Shown here in pieces: positions 46,608 to 54,696 of a stretch of DNA of 64,000 nt (positions are counted from its first letter, which is position 1; each line of letters opens with the position of its first letter). The DNA lies in contig NZ_PQNY01000001.1 in the NCBI RefSeq assembly GCF_002917885.1, positions 1 through 64,000 on the forward strand. The letters are read 5' to 3'. The notes beneath the pieces were generated by a model, which saw only the letters and a program-made list of their open reading frames with translations, made no database searches and had not been told where the DNA came from. The position numbers and the translations under genes are program-made. This DNA comes from Flavobacterium croceum DSM 17960. Its GTDB lineage: Bacteria; Bacteroidota; Bacteroidia; Flavobacteriales; Flavobacteriaceae.

Positions 46608-47021
46608 ATGAAACTTTGGTTAAACTTACATTTAATTTTAAGTTGTTTTTTACTTTCCTTTTCAGTAAATGCGCAAGTATATCACTTTAAAACAAGTAGT
46701 TTGAGTGTTATGGACAAAGACGAAAAAGGAAAATGGAATACTTGGACAGAGTTTAAAAAAGCCGAGATTATTATTACTTTAGATGGTAAAAAAGATCGTT
46801 TTATTGTAAATTCTAAAGATTTACAGCTTTTTAAAATAAACAAATATTTAGAAAAAGTTACCACAGAAAATGATGAAACTATCGGTTTTGAATGTGAAGA
46901 TAACACGGGCGAATTATGCTATATAATGATTATTACACGTAAAAAAGAAAACAACCGCAAGCAATTTTACATTATTTATAATGATTTAAAAATGGTGTAT
47001 AACATTACCGATTATATATAA
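46608..47021 (+). CDS. small secreted protein co-transcribed with rnpA
   Basis: 137 residues with a clear signal peptide (LNLHLILSCFLLSFSVNAQ). The mature part is beta-rich (AEIIITLDGKKDRFIVNSKDLQLFKI, ETIGFECEDNTGELCYIMIITR) and unrecognised. Its TAA shares one base with the ATG of rnpA (TAATG), so the two are translationally coupled. Being upstream of an RNA-processing gene gives no clue to function. Confidence 0.78.
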   Translation: MKLWLNLHLILSCFLLSFSVNAQVYHFKTSSLSVMDKDEKGKWNTWTEFKKAEIIITLDGKKDRFIVNSKDLQLFKINKYLEKVTTENDETIGFECEDNTGELCYIMIITRKKENNRKQFYIIYNDLKMVYNITDYI

Positions 47022-47416
47022 TGCCTTTTACTTACCCAAAATCGGAAAAATTAAAAAGCACAAAAACAATTGGCTCTCTTTTTACAGAAGGAAAGTCGGT
47101 TTCAAAATATCCTTTGCGATTGGTTTATATAAAAGAAACTCATAGCGAAAGCGGGTTAAAGTTTGGTGTATCTGTTTCAAAAAAATACTTTAAAAAAGCG
47201 GTAGACAGAAACTATTATAAACGCGTATTACGCGAATGTTACAGGCTCAATCAAGATTTGCTAAAGCAAAATATAAAAGCGCCATATTCTATGATGTTTT
47301 TTTACCAAACAAAAGAGCGACTTACGTATCAAGAAATTTTTGAAAAAACACAACTTTTGTTTGCAAAATTCATTGAATCTGAATTGAAAATTGAAGAAAA
47401 AAAGGAATCTGTATAG
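47021..47416 (+). CDS. rnpA: ribonuclease P protein component
   Basis: 131 residues. The opening FTYPKSEKLKSTKTIGSLFTEGKSVSKYPLRLVY and the RNR-type motif, here KAVDRNYYKRVLRECYRLNQ, identify RnpA, which helps the RNase P RNA cut 5' leaders from pre-tRNAs. The usual neighbour rpmH is absent, as in many Flavobacteriia. No terminator was found directly after it; a 377-nt gene-free region follows. Confidence 0.94.
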   Translation: MPFTYPKSEKLKSTKTIGSLFTEGKSVSKYPLRLVYIKETHSESGLKFGVSVSKKYFKKAVDRNYYKRVLRECYRLNQDLLKQNIKAPYSMMFFYQTKERLTYQEIFEKTQLLFAKFIESELKIEEKKESV

Positions 47417-47768
47417 TTTGCAAACTAAATATTTATTTTGATACTTTAATCTTTTTTTACTGATTCAATAGCATATTGTTTTTTGTATACTACAGATAAT
47501 CATTTTACTAGCAAAACATAAAAACCAAAATCTATTGACTACTTTTTTTAAAAATAAAACCCTTTAATATTAGTATTACATCAAGTCCCAATATGTTTGG
47601 TTTATTATTTTCTTAGAAAAAATCAATCATACGAAATAAATATCACACAATTATTTCTCAATAATATTGTTTTTACAAGTGAAAAAAACATTCGTATACA
47701 AGTGATAGATAATTAAAAAACGTGCTACTTTCATTACTTCTTAATAGTTTTAGCTTAGATTTTTTTCA
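47417..47768. other. gene-free region before the S24 regulator
   Basis: About 350 AT-rich bases without a credible open frame, tRNA-like fold or strong hairpin. It holds the rnpA 3' end and the regulator's upstream region. No operator-like long palindrome was recognised by eye. Confidence 0.5.
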
Positions 47769-47776
47769 TATTTTTG
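47769..47776 (+). promoter_or_regulatory. candidate -7 box for the S24 regulator
   Basis: TATTTTTG, 17 nt before the ATG at 47794; no clear TTG at the expected distance. Confidence 0.35.
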
Positions 47777-47793
47777 CATAAATAACGATTAAT

Positions 47794-48486
47794 ATGGTAT
47801 CTGAAAGAGTAGGAGAATATATCGAAAAGAAGAAAATAAGCTATTATGCTTTTGAAAATAGTTTAAATGTAAGTCGTGGTAGTATTTCCAAAGCCGTAAA
47901 AGACAAAAAAAGCATTGGTAGTAACGTACTCGAAACGATTATGAATGTTTATACAGACATTAACCCTCAATGGCTTTTAACAGGAAATGGAGAAATGCTT
48001 AGTACCAATAATGATTTCTTGCTCAATAGAAGTATTGAAACTTATCGCCTTAAAACAGATGTTGCCGTAGAAAGTCAGCAAATTCCATTGTATGATATAG
48101 AAGCTGTGGCTGGGCTTGTTCCACTATTAAGCGGAGGGAAGCAATCTCCTATAGATTTTATTTCTATACCTAGACTTCCAAAGTGCGATGGGGCCGTTTA
48201 TGTAACTGGTGATAGTATGTATCCGCTTTTAAAAAGTGGTGATATTGTATTGTATAAAGAAGTGCACGATGTGCTTAATGAGATTTTTTGGGGAGAAATG
48301 TATTTGCTAAGCCTTGATGTAAGTGGTGAAGAATATGTTACCGTAAAATACATTCAAAAATCAGAACATAAATCTTGTGTGCGTTTGGTAAGCCAAAATA
48401 AACACCACCAAGACAAAGATGTCGAACTCGATAAAATAAGGGCTCTTGCTCTTGTAAAAGCGAGTATAAGAGTCAATTCGATGTAA
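47794..48486 (+). CDS. LexA/CI-like transcriptional regulator with S24 peptidase domain
   Basis: 230 residues. N-terminal helix-turn-helix (residues 5-65; FENSLNVSRGSISKAVKDKKSI) and a C-terminal S24 domain. Ser141 lies in VTGDSMYPLLKSGD, Lys185 in YVTVKYIQ, and a plausible self-cleavage site is Ala106-Gly107 in EAVAGLVP. Proteins of this design repress genes until cleaved upon DNA damage. It has the size of phage repressors, but no phage genes surround it, and such orphan copies are normal on flavobacterial chromosomes. Its targets are unknown. Confidence 0.88.
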   Translation: MVSERVGEYIEKKKISYYAFENSLNVSRGSISKAVKDKKSIGSNVLETIMNVYTDINPQWLLTGNGEMLSTNNDFLLNRSIETYRLKTDVAVESQQIPLYDIEAVAGLVPLLSGGKQSPIDFISIPRLPKCDGAVYVTGDSMYPLLKSGDIVLYKEVHDVLNEIFWGEMYLLSLDVSGEEYVTVKYIQKSEHKSCVRLVSQNKHHQDKDVELDKIRALALVKASIRVNSM

Positions 48487-48493
48487 TAAAAAA

Positions 48494-48515
48494 AGGAGAC
48501 GAACTCCCTTTTTTT
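48494..48515. terminator. bidirectional hairpin between the regulator and hydrolase genes
   Basis: An A run plus GGAG, loop ACGAA, CTCC (one bulged C) and a T run. It lies between the convergent genes and slightly overlaps the hydrolase 3' end. Confidence 0.65.
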
Positions 48516-49890
48516 ATTTTAAACTTAAAATCCAATCGCTTATAGTTTGTAAAACATTGGGGGAGATAGTTTCTTCTAGTTCTGCATATTCTTCTACAGA
48601 ACAAACTTTACAAGTTTGTAATAAATGATTTAAATCTTCAAATGTTTTTATGGTAACCTTTTTGTTTTGCGCTTTATCTAACGATTTTTTTATTCCGTCT
48701 AAGTTTTCTTTTGCCAGCACCTGAATATCTTTATCACCGTTTATAGCCAATACAGGAATTTTTATTTTAGACCAATTTGTGTCTGGATTGTATTTTAAAA
48801 AATACACGAACCAAGGATATGTAATTTGAAATACTTGGCTGTTTATTTGTTCTTCTATTTCAGAATCTATTTTTTTATCTGGATTTGCGTTGGTAAACTC
48901 CTTAATTAAAAACTGCTTCGTATCATTTTCTAAGTTTGCTCCTTTATAGTTTTTTACAAACGAATAAAGTTTACGATTGTTTTCAGATGTTCTTTGTACT
49001 TCTTCCTCTGTAGCGCCTTGCGATTTTAACACCGCTTGGGTTTGCAATACCATCAACTCATCTATAGGTATCCCTGGGCCGGCCATAGAAATCAAAAACT
49101 TAACCTTTTGGTTCATTAAAGCTGTAATTGGCGCTATCATTCCTCCTTCGCTATGACCTGCTAACCCAATATTTTTATATCCTTTTTGAAATAAAAAATC
49201 TACTGCCGTACTTATGTCTGTAGCAAAATTTTCTGATGTATCGTGCATTGAACCTTTGCTAGAACTGCCTGTGCCTCTATCGTCCAAACGCAATACTCCT
49301 ATGCCTTTTTTTGCAAAATCATCGGCAATAACCCAAAAAGCTTTATGACCAAATAGTTCACTATCTCGATTTTGAGCGCCCGAGCCTGTGATAAGCACTA
49401 CTACTGGAAAATCTTTTTTGTTTTTCGGGTAAGTAAAAGTACCGGCCAAAGTGTTTTTATCTTTTGGATTTACAAACGACACGTCTTCTATCATATAATC
49501 AAAAGGAGCCTTAGGTTGTTGTGGACGATTCATTTTTACGGCACCAGTACCTGCTTGTAAGTTTAGAGGCAAACTCATTCCTCCCTGAGTAAATGTTCCT
49601 TGTATAGCATTGTTTTCTAAAACTCCTTTGTACTCCATCATCATTTTTGAGGCAACAATTGTAAGCTGGTTGTTGCTAAAATCTGTTTGATCTGTAGGGA
49701 TATCTTTAACGCCTTGCATAGGGCTATCTATAGTGGTAGTAAACCCTTTATCTGTTTTAGAAATACGAAAAACAAGAGGAAGCTTTGTTCCTTGTATATC
49801 GAGTTCTCCAGACCATTCACCAACAATGTTTTGAGCATTTAGCTGACAAAAAATTGCCAGAAAAAACATTAAAATTAAATTTCTTTTCAT
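48514..49890 (-). CDS. secreted alpha/beta hydrolase (peptidase/esterase-like)
   Basis: 458 residues from the ATG at 49890. The longer frame to 49992 overlaps the next gene and would bury the signal peptide. Signal peptide LILMFFLAIFCQLNAQ; then a beta-rich domain (about 20-130, NIVGEWSGELDIQGTKLPLVFRI); then an alpha/beta hydrolase with GSGAQNRD (oxyanion), nucleophile GHSEGG and INGDKD and a final DLNHLLQ supplying the acid and His. Substrate unknown. It follows the Yip1-like membrane gene by 35 nt on the same strand. Confidence 0.88.
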   Translation of the reverse strand: MKRNLILMFFLAIFCQLNAQNIVGEWSGELDIQGTKLPLVFRISKTDKGFTTTIDSPMQGVKDIPTDQTDFSNNQLTIVASKMMMEYKGVLENNAIQGTFTQGGMSLPLNLQAGTGAVKMNRPQQPKAPFDYMIEDVSFVNPKDKNTLAGTFTYPKNKKDFPVVVLITGSGAQNRDSELFGHKAFWVIADDFAKKGIGVLRLDDRGTGSSSKGSMHDTSENFATDISTAVDFLFQKGYKNIGLAGHSEGGMIAPITALMNQKVKFLISMAGPGIPIDELMVLQTQAVLKSQGATEEEVQRTSENNRKLYSFVKNYKGANLENDTKQFLIKEFTNANPDKKIDSEIEEQINSQVFQITYPWFVYFLKYNPDTNWSKIKIPVLAINGDKDIQVLAKENLDGIKKSLDKAQNKKVTIKTFEDLNHLLQTCKVCSVEEYAELEETISPNVLQTISDWILSLK

Positions 49891-49925
49891 ATATATAAAA
49901 TTTGAGTTAGTAGTATTTAAAAAAA

Positions 49926-50507
49926 TTAAACCATTGTATTTATGATAAACTTTGTTAGTATTTCTAAAAGTAAAATAAGAACTGTAAACCAAACAAAATG
50001 TTTTGCTTTTTTGATGTTTGTTGCTGTTTTAAAGCCATTTATAAGTAGTACAAACGCATAAACTAAAGCCAACAAAAACACAAATGTTACAAACAACAAC
50101 AATACAATTGTAAACGTGTCAAATTGTATGTTTTGAATGTTTTTCGAATTTTTTAATTGGTGTTCAATCTCTGCAAATACAGGCAAAGTTGTTAGCGTTG
50201 CAGAAACATAAAAGGGTATTCTAAACCATAACACTGCGGTTAGTACATCTATAAATCGTGTTTTTGTGTTGATGTATTTCCCAAAAATGTATAAAACAAG
50301 GCTCATACATACAACAATAATAACATTGGAAAACAAAAGCACCAAAGAAGATGCGTTTTCAAAAAGATGAATATCCAAAACACCGTCATAAACCACACCA
50401 AAATAATAGGCATAAATACCAGCCAATAAAGCAAACAAAACACCTGTCTGCATTAATTTTCTTTCAGAAATTTGTTCAAACGGATTAAAAATTAATTTCC
50501 AGTTCAT
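49926..50507 (-). CDS. Yip1-like membrane protein
   Basis: 193 residues with five predicted membrane helices. The opening WKLIFNPFEQISERKLMQTGVLFALLAGIYAYYFGV and the segment FIDVLTAVLWFRIPFYVSATLTTLP resemble bacterial YIP1-family proteins. It lies 3 nt after the DUF2089 regulator gene and before the hydrolase gene, so the three probably form one unit. Function unknown. Confidence 0.7.
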   Translation of the reverse strand: MNWKLIFNPFEQISERKLMQTGVLFALLAGIYAYYFGVVYDGVLDIHLFENASSLVLLFSNVIIVVCMSLVLYIFGKYINTKTRFIDVLTAVLWFRIPFYVSATLTTLPVFAEIEHQLKNSKNIQNIQFDTFTIVLLLFVTFVFLLALVYAFVLLINGFKTATNIKKAKHFVWFTVLILLLEILTKFIINTMV

Positions 50508-50510
50508 ACC

Positions 50511-50780
50511 TTATACGTTTTTAAGTTGATTAATTTTTTCAATTAAATCGTCCATTTTGTTGCGCATAGTAGGATAAGAATTTCCTGCCTGCTTAGCCAT
50601 TTCTTTAATGCTACCGCTTGAAAGAAAAAAATCGAGAATAAAGTCTTGCTCTTCTCTATTTAATTTAAAAAATAAGGGTAAATTGTAATTACCATTAATC
50701 TCTGTTTGGCAATCGTTGCATTTCATCTGACTTACTTGCAACGTGTTTTCGCAACTTGGACAAACAATAGGAAGTTTCAT
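50511..50780 (-). CDS. DUF2089 family zinc-ribbon/HTH protein
   Basis: 89 residues from the ATG at 50780 (MKLPIVCPSCENTL). Two CxxC pairs (CPSC, CNDC) form a zinc ribbon; then FFKLNREEQDFILDFFLSSGSIKEMAKQAGNSYPTMRNKMDDLIEKI, a helix-turn-helix region as in sigma region 4. DUF2089 proteins are thought to be DNA-binding regulators. It heads the Yip1-like/hydrolase group and is the likely controller. Confidence 0.88.
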   Translation of the reverse strand: MKLPIVCPSCENTLQVSQMKCNDCQTEINGNYNLPLFFKLNREEQDFILDFFLSSGSIKEMAKQAGNSYPTMRNKMDDLIEKINQLKNV

Positions 50781-50904
50781 TTTGAATAAAATTAAAATAA
50801 TTTTTAACAAAATTAAAAAATATTTTAATTAAACAAAATTTTAAAGTATTTAATATAGATAAATTGAAAAAGGTATTTAATAAATTAAGATAAGAGGGTA
50901 CAAA

Positions 50905-50931
50905 AAAAGAGTAATGTAAAATTACTCTTTT
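50905..50931 (-). terminator. tatA: terminator of tatA
   Basis: Perfect 11-bp stem AAAAGAGTAAT/ATTACTCTTTT with loop GTAAA; overlaps the tatA stop codon and has a T run on the minus strand. Confidence 0.85.
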
Positions 50932-51098
50932 GTTTCGTTGTTTTTGTTGGAATTTTCTTCTTCTCCTTTTGAAGCTTTTTTAAATTCATTGATGCCGCTA
51001 CCTAAGCCTTTCATCAATTCTGGAATTTTTTTTCCTCCAAAAAGTAATAATACTACAATTATTATTAGAATCCATTCTGAACCACCAAGTCTTCCCAT
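50922..51098 (-). CDS. tatA: twin-arginine translocase subunit TatA
   Basis: A 58-codon gene read on the minus strand from the ATG at 51098: [20 protein letters not shown], then [20 protein letters not shown], then an acidic/Asn-rich tail ending NNETKE. One membrane helix, the hinge FGGKKIPEL and the amphipathic helix are diagnostic of TatA/TatE. It forms the pore of the Tat pathway for folded proteins. Its promoter with both boxes is at 51140-51167. tatC is not in the window. The open frame on the opposite strand is antisense. Confidence 0.93.
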   Translation of the reverse strand: MGRLGGSEWILIIIVVLLLFGGKKIPELMKGLGSGINEFKKASKGEEENSNKNNETKE

Positions 51099-51139
51099 GA
51101 TATATAATTTAAGCTTTCGCTGTTAATGGTTTAACGAAG

Positions 51140-51167
51140 CAAAGGTATAAATAAAAAGATTTCACAA
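51140..51167 (-). promoter_or_regulatory. tatA: promoter of tatA
   Basis: Minus strand: TTG (51167-51165), 17-nt spacer, TACCTTTG (51147-51140), 42 nt before the tatA ATG. Confidence 0.6.
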
Positions 51168-51204
51168 CTAAAATTTTATCATAAAACTATCATATATTTG
51201 TAGT

Positions 51205-51696
51205 ATGAAGTGGCAAAAAATTAAAGAGTTTTTTAAAAAAGATTTACTTAAAAGGCATTTATTTACCAAAAACCGATTGGTAATTGTAAATGATGATACT
51301 TTTGAAGAAGTTTTCTCGTTAAAACTTACATTGATGAATGTTTTTGTTTTTGCTACTTTAGGCGCAATTTTAATCATATTTGTTACTACATTTATCATTG
51401 CTTTTACTCCGCTTAGGGAATACATTCCTGGTTATACTTCTACAAAATTAAAACGAGAGGCTACAGAATTAGCATTAAAATCGGATTCTTTAAAATTTGC
51501 GATTAAAAAAAACGAACTATACCTAGAGTCTATAAAAAAAGTGCTCAATGGCAAACTAGAATATGCCAAAGTAAACAAAGATTCTATCATGGCAATACGA
51601 GTAGATACATTACCTGAGTTACAACTTGATGCCACAAAAGCCGAGCTAGAATTACGAAAAGAAGTAGAGATCGTAGAAAAAACCAAAAAGAAATAA
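51205..51696 (+). CDS. membrane-anchored coiled-coil protein resembling the N-terminal part of Bacteroidota M23 peptidases
   Basis: 163 residues. The segment RHLFTKNRLVIVNDDTFEEVFSLKLTLMNVFVF, a membrane helix (VFATLGAILIIFVTTFIIAFTPL), then REYIPGYTSTKLKREATELALKSDSL resembles the N-terminal anchor of larger M23 metallopeptidases of Bacteroidota. Here the protein stops after a charged helix (RKEVEIVEKTKKK), with no peptidase domain. The next gene begins 2 nt after the stop and is unrelated, so this is not a simple frameshift. A TATATTTG motif ends 4 nt before the ATG. Function unknown; probably envelope-related. Confidence 0.7.
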   Translation: MKWQKIKEFFKKDLLKRHLFTKNRLVIVNDDTFEEVFSLKLTLMNVFVFATLGAILIIFVTTFIIAFTPLREYIPGYTSTKLKREATELALKSDSLKFAIKKNELYLESIKKVLNGKLEYAKVNKDSIMAIRVDTLPELQLDATKAELELRKEVEIVEKTKKK

Positions 51697-51698
51697 AT

Positions 51699-52046
51699 AT
51701 GCTTCCTTTTTTTGAAATTTCATTAGTAGTAGGTATATGTTTTTTAATTGCTGCTTTAATCTCCTATCTTTTTCCACCAAAAAAAATAAATGATCTCTAC
51801 GGATACCGAACAGCAAAGTCTAAAAAAAACATAGAAAACTGGAATTTTTCTCAAAAATATTCCACTATAAAAATGCTTGAGGTTAGTATAATGCTCATTT
51901 TACTGAGTTTTTTGGGTTACTTTTTTAAAAGTGAAATCATTCATTTACTATTGGGACTAACGCTTGTTTTTGGAGCAGTAGGCTATATTTTTATAACTAC
52001 CGAAAAAGCACTTTCAAAATTTGAACAAACAAAATCATGTCAGTAA
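51699..52046 (+). CDS. SdpI-like membrane protein
   Basis: 115 residues, three membrane helices, with the SdpI-family block DLYGYRTAKSKKNIENWNFSQKYS between helices 1 and 2. SdpI of Bacillus gives immunity to the SdpC toxin, but most family members have no known role. It starts 2 nt after the coiled-coil protein and overlaps the GH3 gene by 10 nt, so these are co-translated. Confidence 0.85.
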   Translation: MLPFFEISLVVGICFLIAALISYLFPPKKINDLYGYRTAKSKKNIENWNFSQKYSTIKMLEVSIMLILLSFLGYFFKSEIIHLLLGLTLVFGAVGYIFITTEKALSKFEQTKSCQ

Positions 52047-53518
52047 AATCATTTATAGCCAAACTTTTTGCTAAGTCTATTTATAATGAAACTCAAAAAT
52101 GGACACAAAAGCCTGTTGAAACCCAACAAAAAGTTTTTCAAGATTTAATTCGTCAAGCAAAAGAAACGCAGTTTGGAAAAGATCATCAATTTAACAAAAT
52201 AAAAACCTATTCCGATTTTGCAAAGCAAGTCCCTATTCGAGATTATGAAGACTTAAAACCTTATATAGAAGAAGTTACAAAAGGAAAAGAAAACATTTTA
52301 TGGCCTGGTAAACCCATTTATTTTGCAAAAACTTCGGGTACAACTTCTGGGGCAAAATATATTCCGCTTACCAAACAATCGATGCCTTTTCATATCAAAG
52401 CTGCTCGAAACGCTATTTTGAGTTACATACACGAAACGGGCAACGCCGATTTTGTTGATGGAAAAATGATTTTTTTACAAGGAAGTCCAAAGCTAGAAGA
52501 AAAAAATGGCATTAAACTAGGGCGTTTATCTGGAATTGTAGCGCATTATGTGCCTAAATATCTGCAAAAAAATCGTTTGCCAAGTTGGGAAACCAACTCT
52601 ATTGATGATTGGGAAACCAAAGTTGATGCCATTGTTGAAGAAACTTTCTCTGAAAACATGACTGTAATTTCGGGTATACCCTCGTGGGTGCAAATGTATT
52701 TTGAAAAACTACATCAAAAAGGAAATAAACCTATAGGCGAAATCTTCAAAAATTTTAATCTTTTTATATATGGCGGTGTAAACTACGAGCCTTATCGTGC
52801 AAAATTTGAAAATCTTATGGGAAGAAAAGTAGATGCAATAGAGCTTTTTCCTGCATCTGAAGGTTTTTTTGCCTACCAAGATTCTCAAAAAGAAAAAGGA
52901 ATGTTATTGTTATTAAATTCAGGTATTTTTTATGAATTTGTAAAAGCAGATGAATTTTATACTCAAAACCCTAAAAGATACACTATTGGCGAAGTAGAAT
53001 TGGGGGTAAACTATGCCTTGATTATCTCTACCAATGCCGGACTTTGGGCATACAATATTGGCGATACTGTTGAGTTTACTAGTTTACAACCTTACCGCGT
53101 AATTGTTTCGGGTAGATTAAAACACTACATTTCTGCATTTGGAGAGCATGTTATTGGCAAAGAAGTAGAAGAAGCTATAAAGCAAGCTATTACGGGAACC
53201 AATATCAGTATAAACGAATTTACAGTAGCTCCGCAAATTAACCCAAAAAACGGTTTGCCTTATCATGAATGGTTTATAGAATTTGAAAATGAACCAGCCG
53301 ATTTACAAGAATTTGCGTTACAGATAGATCAAGCTATGCGTAAACAAAATGTATATTACGATGATTTAATTTCGGGGAATGTTTTACGAACATTAATTAT
53401 TACAAAGGTTTCAAAAAATGGATTTCAAAAATATATGCAATCTATAGGCAAACTTGGCGGACAAAACAAATTACCAAGACTAAGCAACGATAGAAAAATT
53501 GCAGACAAACTGTTGTAA
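52037..53518 (+). CDS. GH3 family acyl-adenylate-forming protein
   Basis: 493 residues. GH3-type ATP motif in FAKTSGTTSGAKYIPLT, FIYGGVNYEPYRAKFENLMG, ELFPASEGFFAYQD and YNIGDTVEFTS, followed by the C-terminal swivelling domain with HVIGKEVEEAI. Plant GH3 enzymes conjugate amino acids to acyl hormones; the bacterial homologues are uncharacterised but should activate a carboxylic acid with ATP. It is the last gene of the group starting at 51205 and ends at a terminator. Confidence 0.92.
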   Translation: MSVKSFIAKLFAKSIYNETQKWTQKPVETQQKVFQDLIRQAKETQFGKDHQFNKIKTYSDFAKQVPIRDYEDLKPYIEEVTKGKENILWPGKPIYFAKTSGTTSGAKYIPLTKQSMPFHIKAARNAILSYIHETGNADFVDGKMIFLQGSPKLEEKNGIKLGRLSGIVAHYVPKYLQKNRLPSWETNSIDDWETKVDAIVEETFSENMTVISGIPSWVQMYFEKLHQKGNKPIGEIFKNFNLFIYGGVNYEPYRAKFENLMGRKVDAIELFPASEGFFAYQDSQKEKGMLLLLNSGIFYEFVKADEFYTQNPKRYTIGEVELGVNYALIISTNAGLWAYNIGDTVEFTSLQPYRVIVSGRLKHYISAFGEHVIGKEVEEAIKQAITGTNISINEFTVAPQINPKNGLPYHEWFIEFENEPADLQEFALQIDQAMRKQNVYYDDLISGNVLRTLIITKVSKNGFQKYMQSIGKLGGQNKLPRLSNDRKIADKLL

Positions 53519-53529
53519 AAAAATTATTT

Positions 53530-53563
53530 AAAAAAAGTTGAGTTTTTTACTGCAACTTTTTTT
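53530..53563 (+). terminator. terminator after the GH3 gene
   Basis: AAAAAAAGTTG/CAACTTTTTTT arms with a 12-nt loop, ending in a T run, 12 nt after the stop codon. Confidence 0.8.
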
Positions 53564-53625
53564 ACTAATTGCATCTTAGGTTCAAACCAAAATAGTTTTG
53601 GTTATTTAATCAAATCTTATTTATT

Positions 53626-54669
53626 ATGAAAAAATTATTTTTACTATCACTTACCTTTCTTGCATTTGTAAGTTGTGAAACCTCAGATGTAGAAAATCAA
53701 CTAAACAATCCTTCAACAGCACATATATATGCAGTAGGTGCAAATGGTAATTCAGAAGGATTTATCAATAAAGATGGTGCATACACAAGTCTTGGCACAA
53801 ATTATCTGCCTTTTGATGTGTTTGTTTCTGGAAATGATGTTTATACTTGTGGAAATAAAGATAATATAGCAGCTTATTCAAAAAACGGAATGTTTACTCT
53901 CTTATCCAGTACATCTGGCGACCATGCGTATAAAATGTTTGTAAAAGACAACGATGTTTATATTGTAGGGCAAAAAGACAATCATCCTGCTTATTGGAAA
54001 AATGGTATTTTAACCTATTTAAACAATGATCCCAATTATACAGGTGTAGCATATGATATTGAAATTAAAAATAACGATGTATATATTGCTGGTTGTAATT
54101 ATCCTACAGGAAGTTCTAATTATACCATTGCTTATTGGAAAAACGGAAATATAACAACTATAAACTCTAATCATACCTATTCTTGTGGATATGTTGGCGA
54201 AGTAAGTATTGCTGTAAATAACAACGATGTTTACTTATCTGTGAATGAAAGAGATGGTTCATCATCTATTTTTAATAGTAATGCTTATTTAATAAAAAAT
54301 GGGGTAATAGAAACCTTAATAGCTAGTAATGCTGAAGTGCATGATATTTATATATCAAACGGTGATATCTATTTATGTGGTGACAAAATTGATGCTCAAG
54401 GAGTACCAAATAAATCGGTTGTTTGGAAAAACGGAAATAGTGTAACGGAAAAAAATGTTGAACATGGGGCTTTTACCTCTATGTATGTGAGTAACAATAA
54501 TATTTTTGCTGTAGGTATAGAATCGAACTTGGTATCACCAAACCCGTTACCTTTTGGTACCCGAGAAAATCATGGTACTACATTGATAAACAATGTATTT
54601 AGTATTAACCCAGATTTTGGCGCAGCGGGAATAGGCTATGGTTTTACTTCTATGTTTGTTACAGAATAA
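53626..54669 (+). CDS. repeat-rich lipoprotein, beta-propeller-like
   Basis: 347 residues. Lipoprotein signal MKKLFLLSLTFLAFVSC (Cys17). The mature protein consists of about six or seven repeats of 40-55 residues with the pattern (N/G)(D/N)(V/I)(Y/F)xxG...AYWKNG: NDVYTCGNKDNIAAYSKNG, NDVYIVGQKDNHPAYWKNG, NDVYIAGCN...IAYWKNG, NDVYLSVN, GDIYLCGDK and NNIFAVGIE. This suggests a beta-propeller exposed on the cell surface or in the periplasm. The sigma-factor gene starts 27 nt after its stop, so they are likely one transcript. Ligand unknown. Confidence 0.82.
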   Translation: MKKLFLLSLTFLAFVSCETSDVENQLNNPSTAHIYAVGANGNSEGFINKDGAYTSLGTNYLPFDVFVSGNDVYTCGNKDNIAAYSKNGMFTLLSSTSGDHAYKMFVKDNDVYIVGQKDNHPAYWKNGILTYLNNDPNYTGVAYDIEIKNNDVYIAGCNYPTGSSNYTIAYWKNGNITTINSNHTYSCGYVGEVSIAVNNNDVYLSVNERDGSSSIFNSNAYLIKNGVIETLIASNAEVHDIYISNGDIYLCGDKIDAQGVPNKSVVWKNGNSVTEKNVEHGAFTSMYVSNNNIFAVGIESNLVSPNPLPFGTRENHGTTLINNVFSINPDFGAAGIGYGFTSMFVTE

Positions 54670-54696
54670 ATAGATTATAAATGAATAATAAATTAA

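Noticed and set aside
47794..48486. S24 regulator as a prophage repressor
   Set aside because: No integrase, structural or replication genes of a phage lie nearby; orphan chromosomal copies are common.
49891..49992. N-terminal extension of the secreted hydrolase
   Set aside because: It overlaps the Yip1-like gene and would bury the signal peptide that begins at the ATG at 49890.
50938..51126. Plus-strand open frame over the tatA locus
   Set aside because: It is antisense to tatA, which has family motifs, promoter and terminator on the minus strand; the plus-strand translation resembles nothing.
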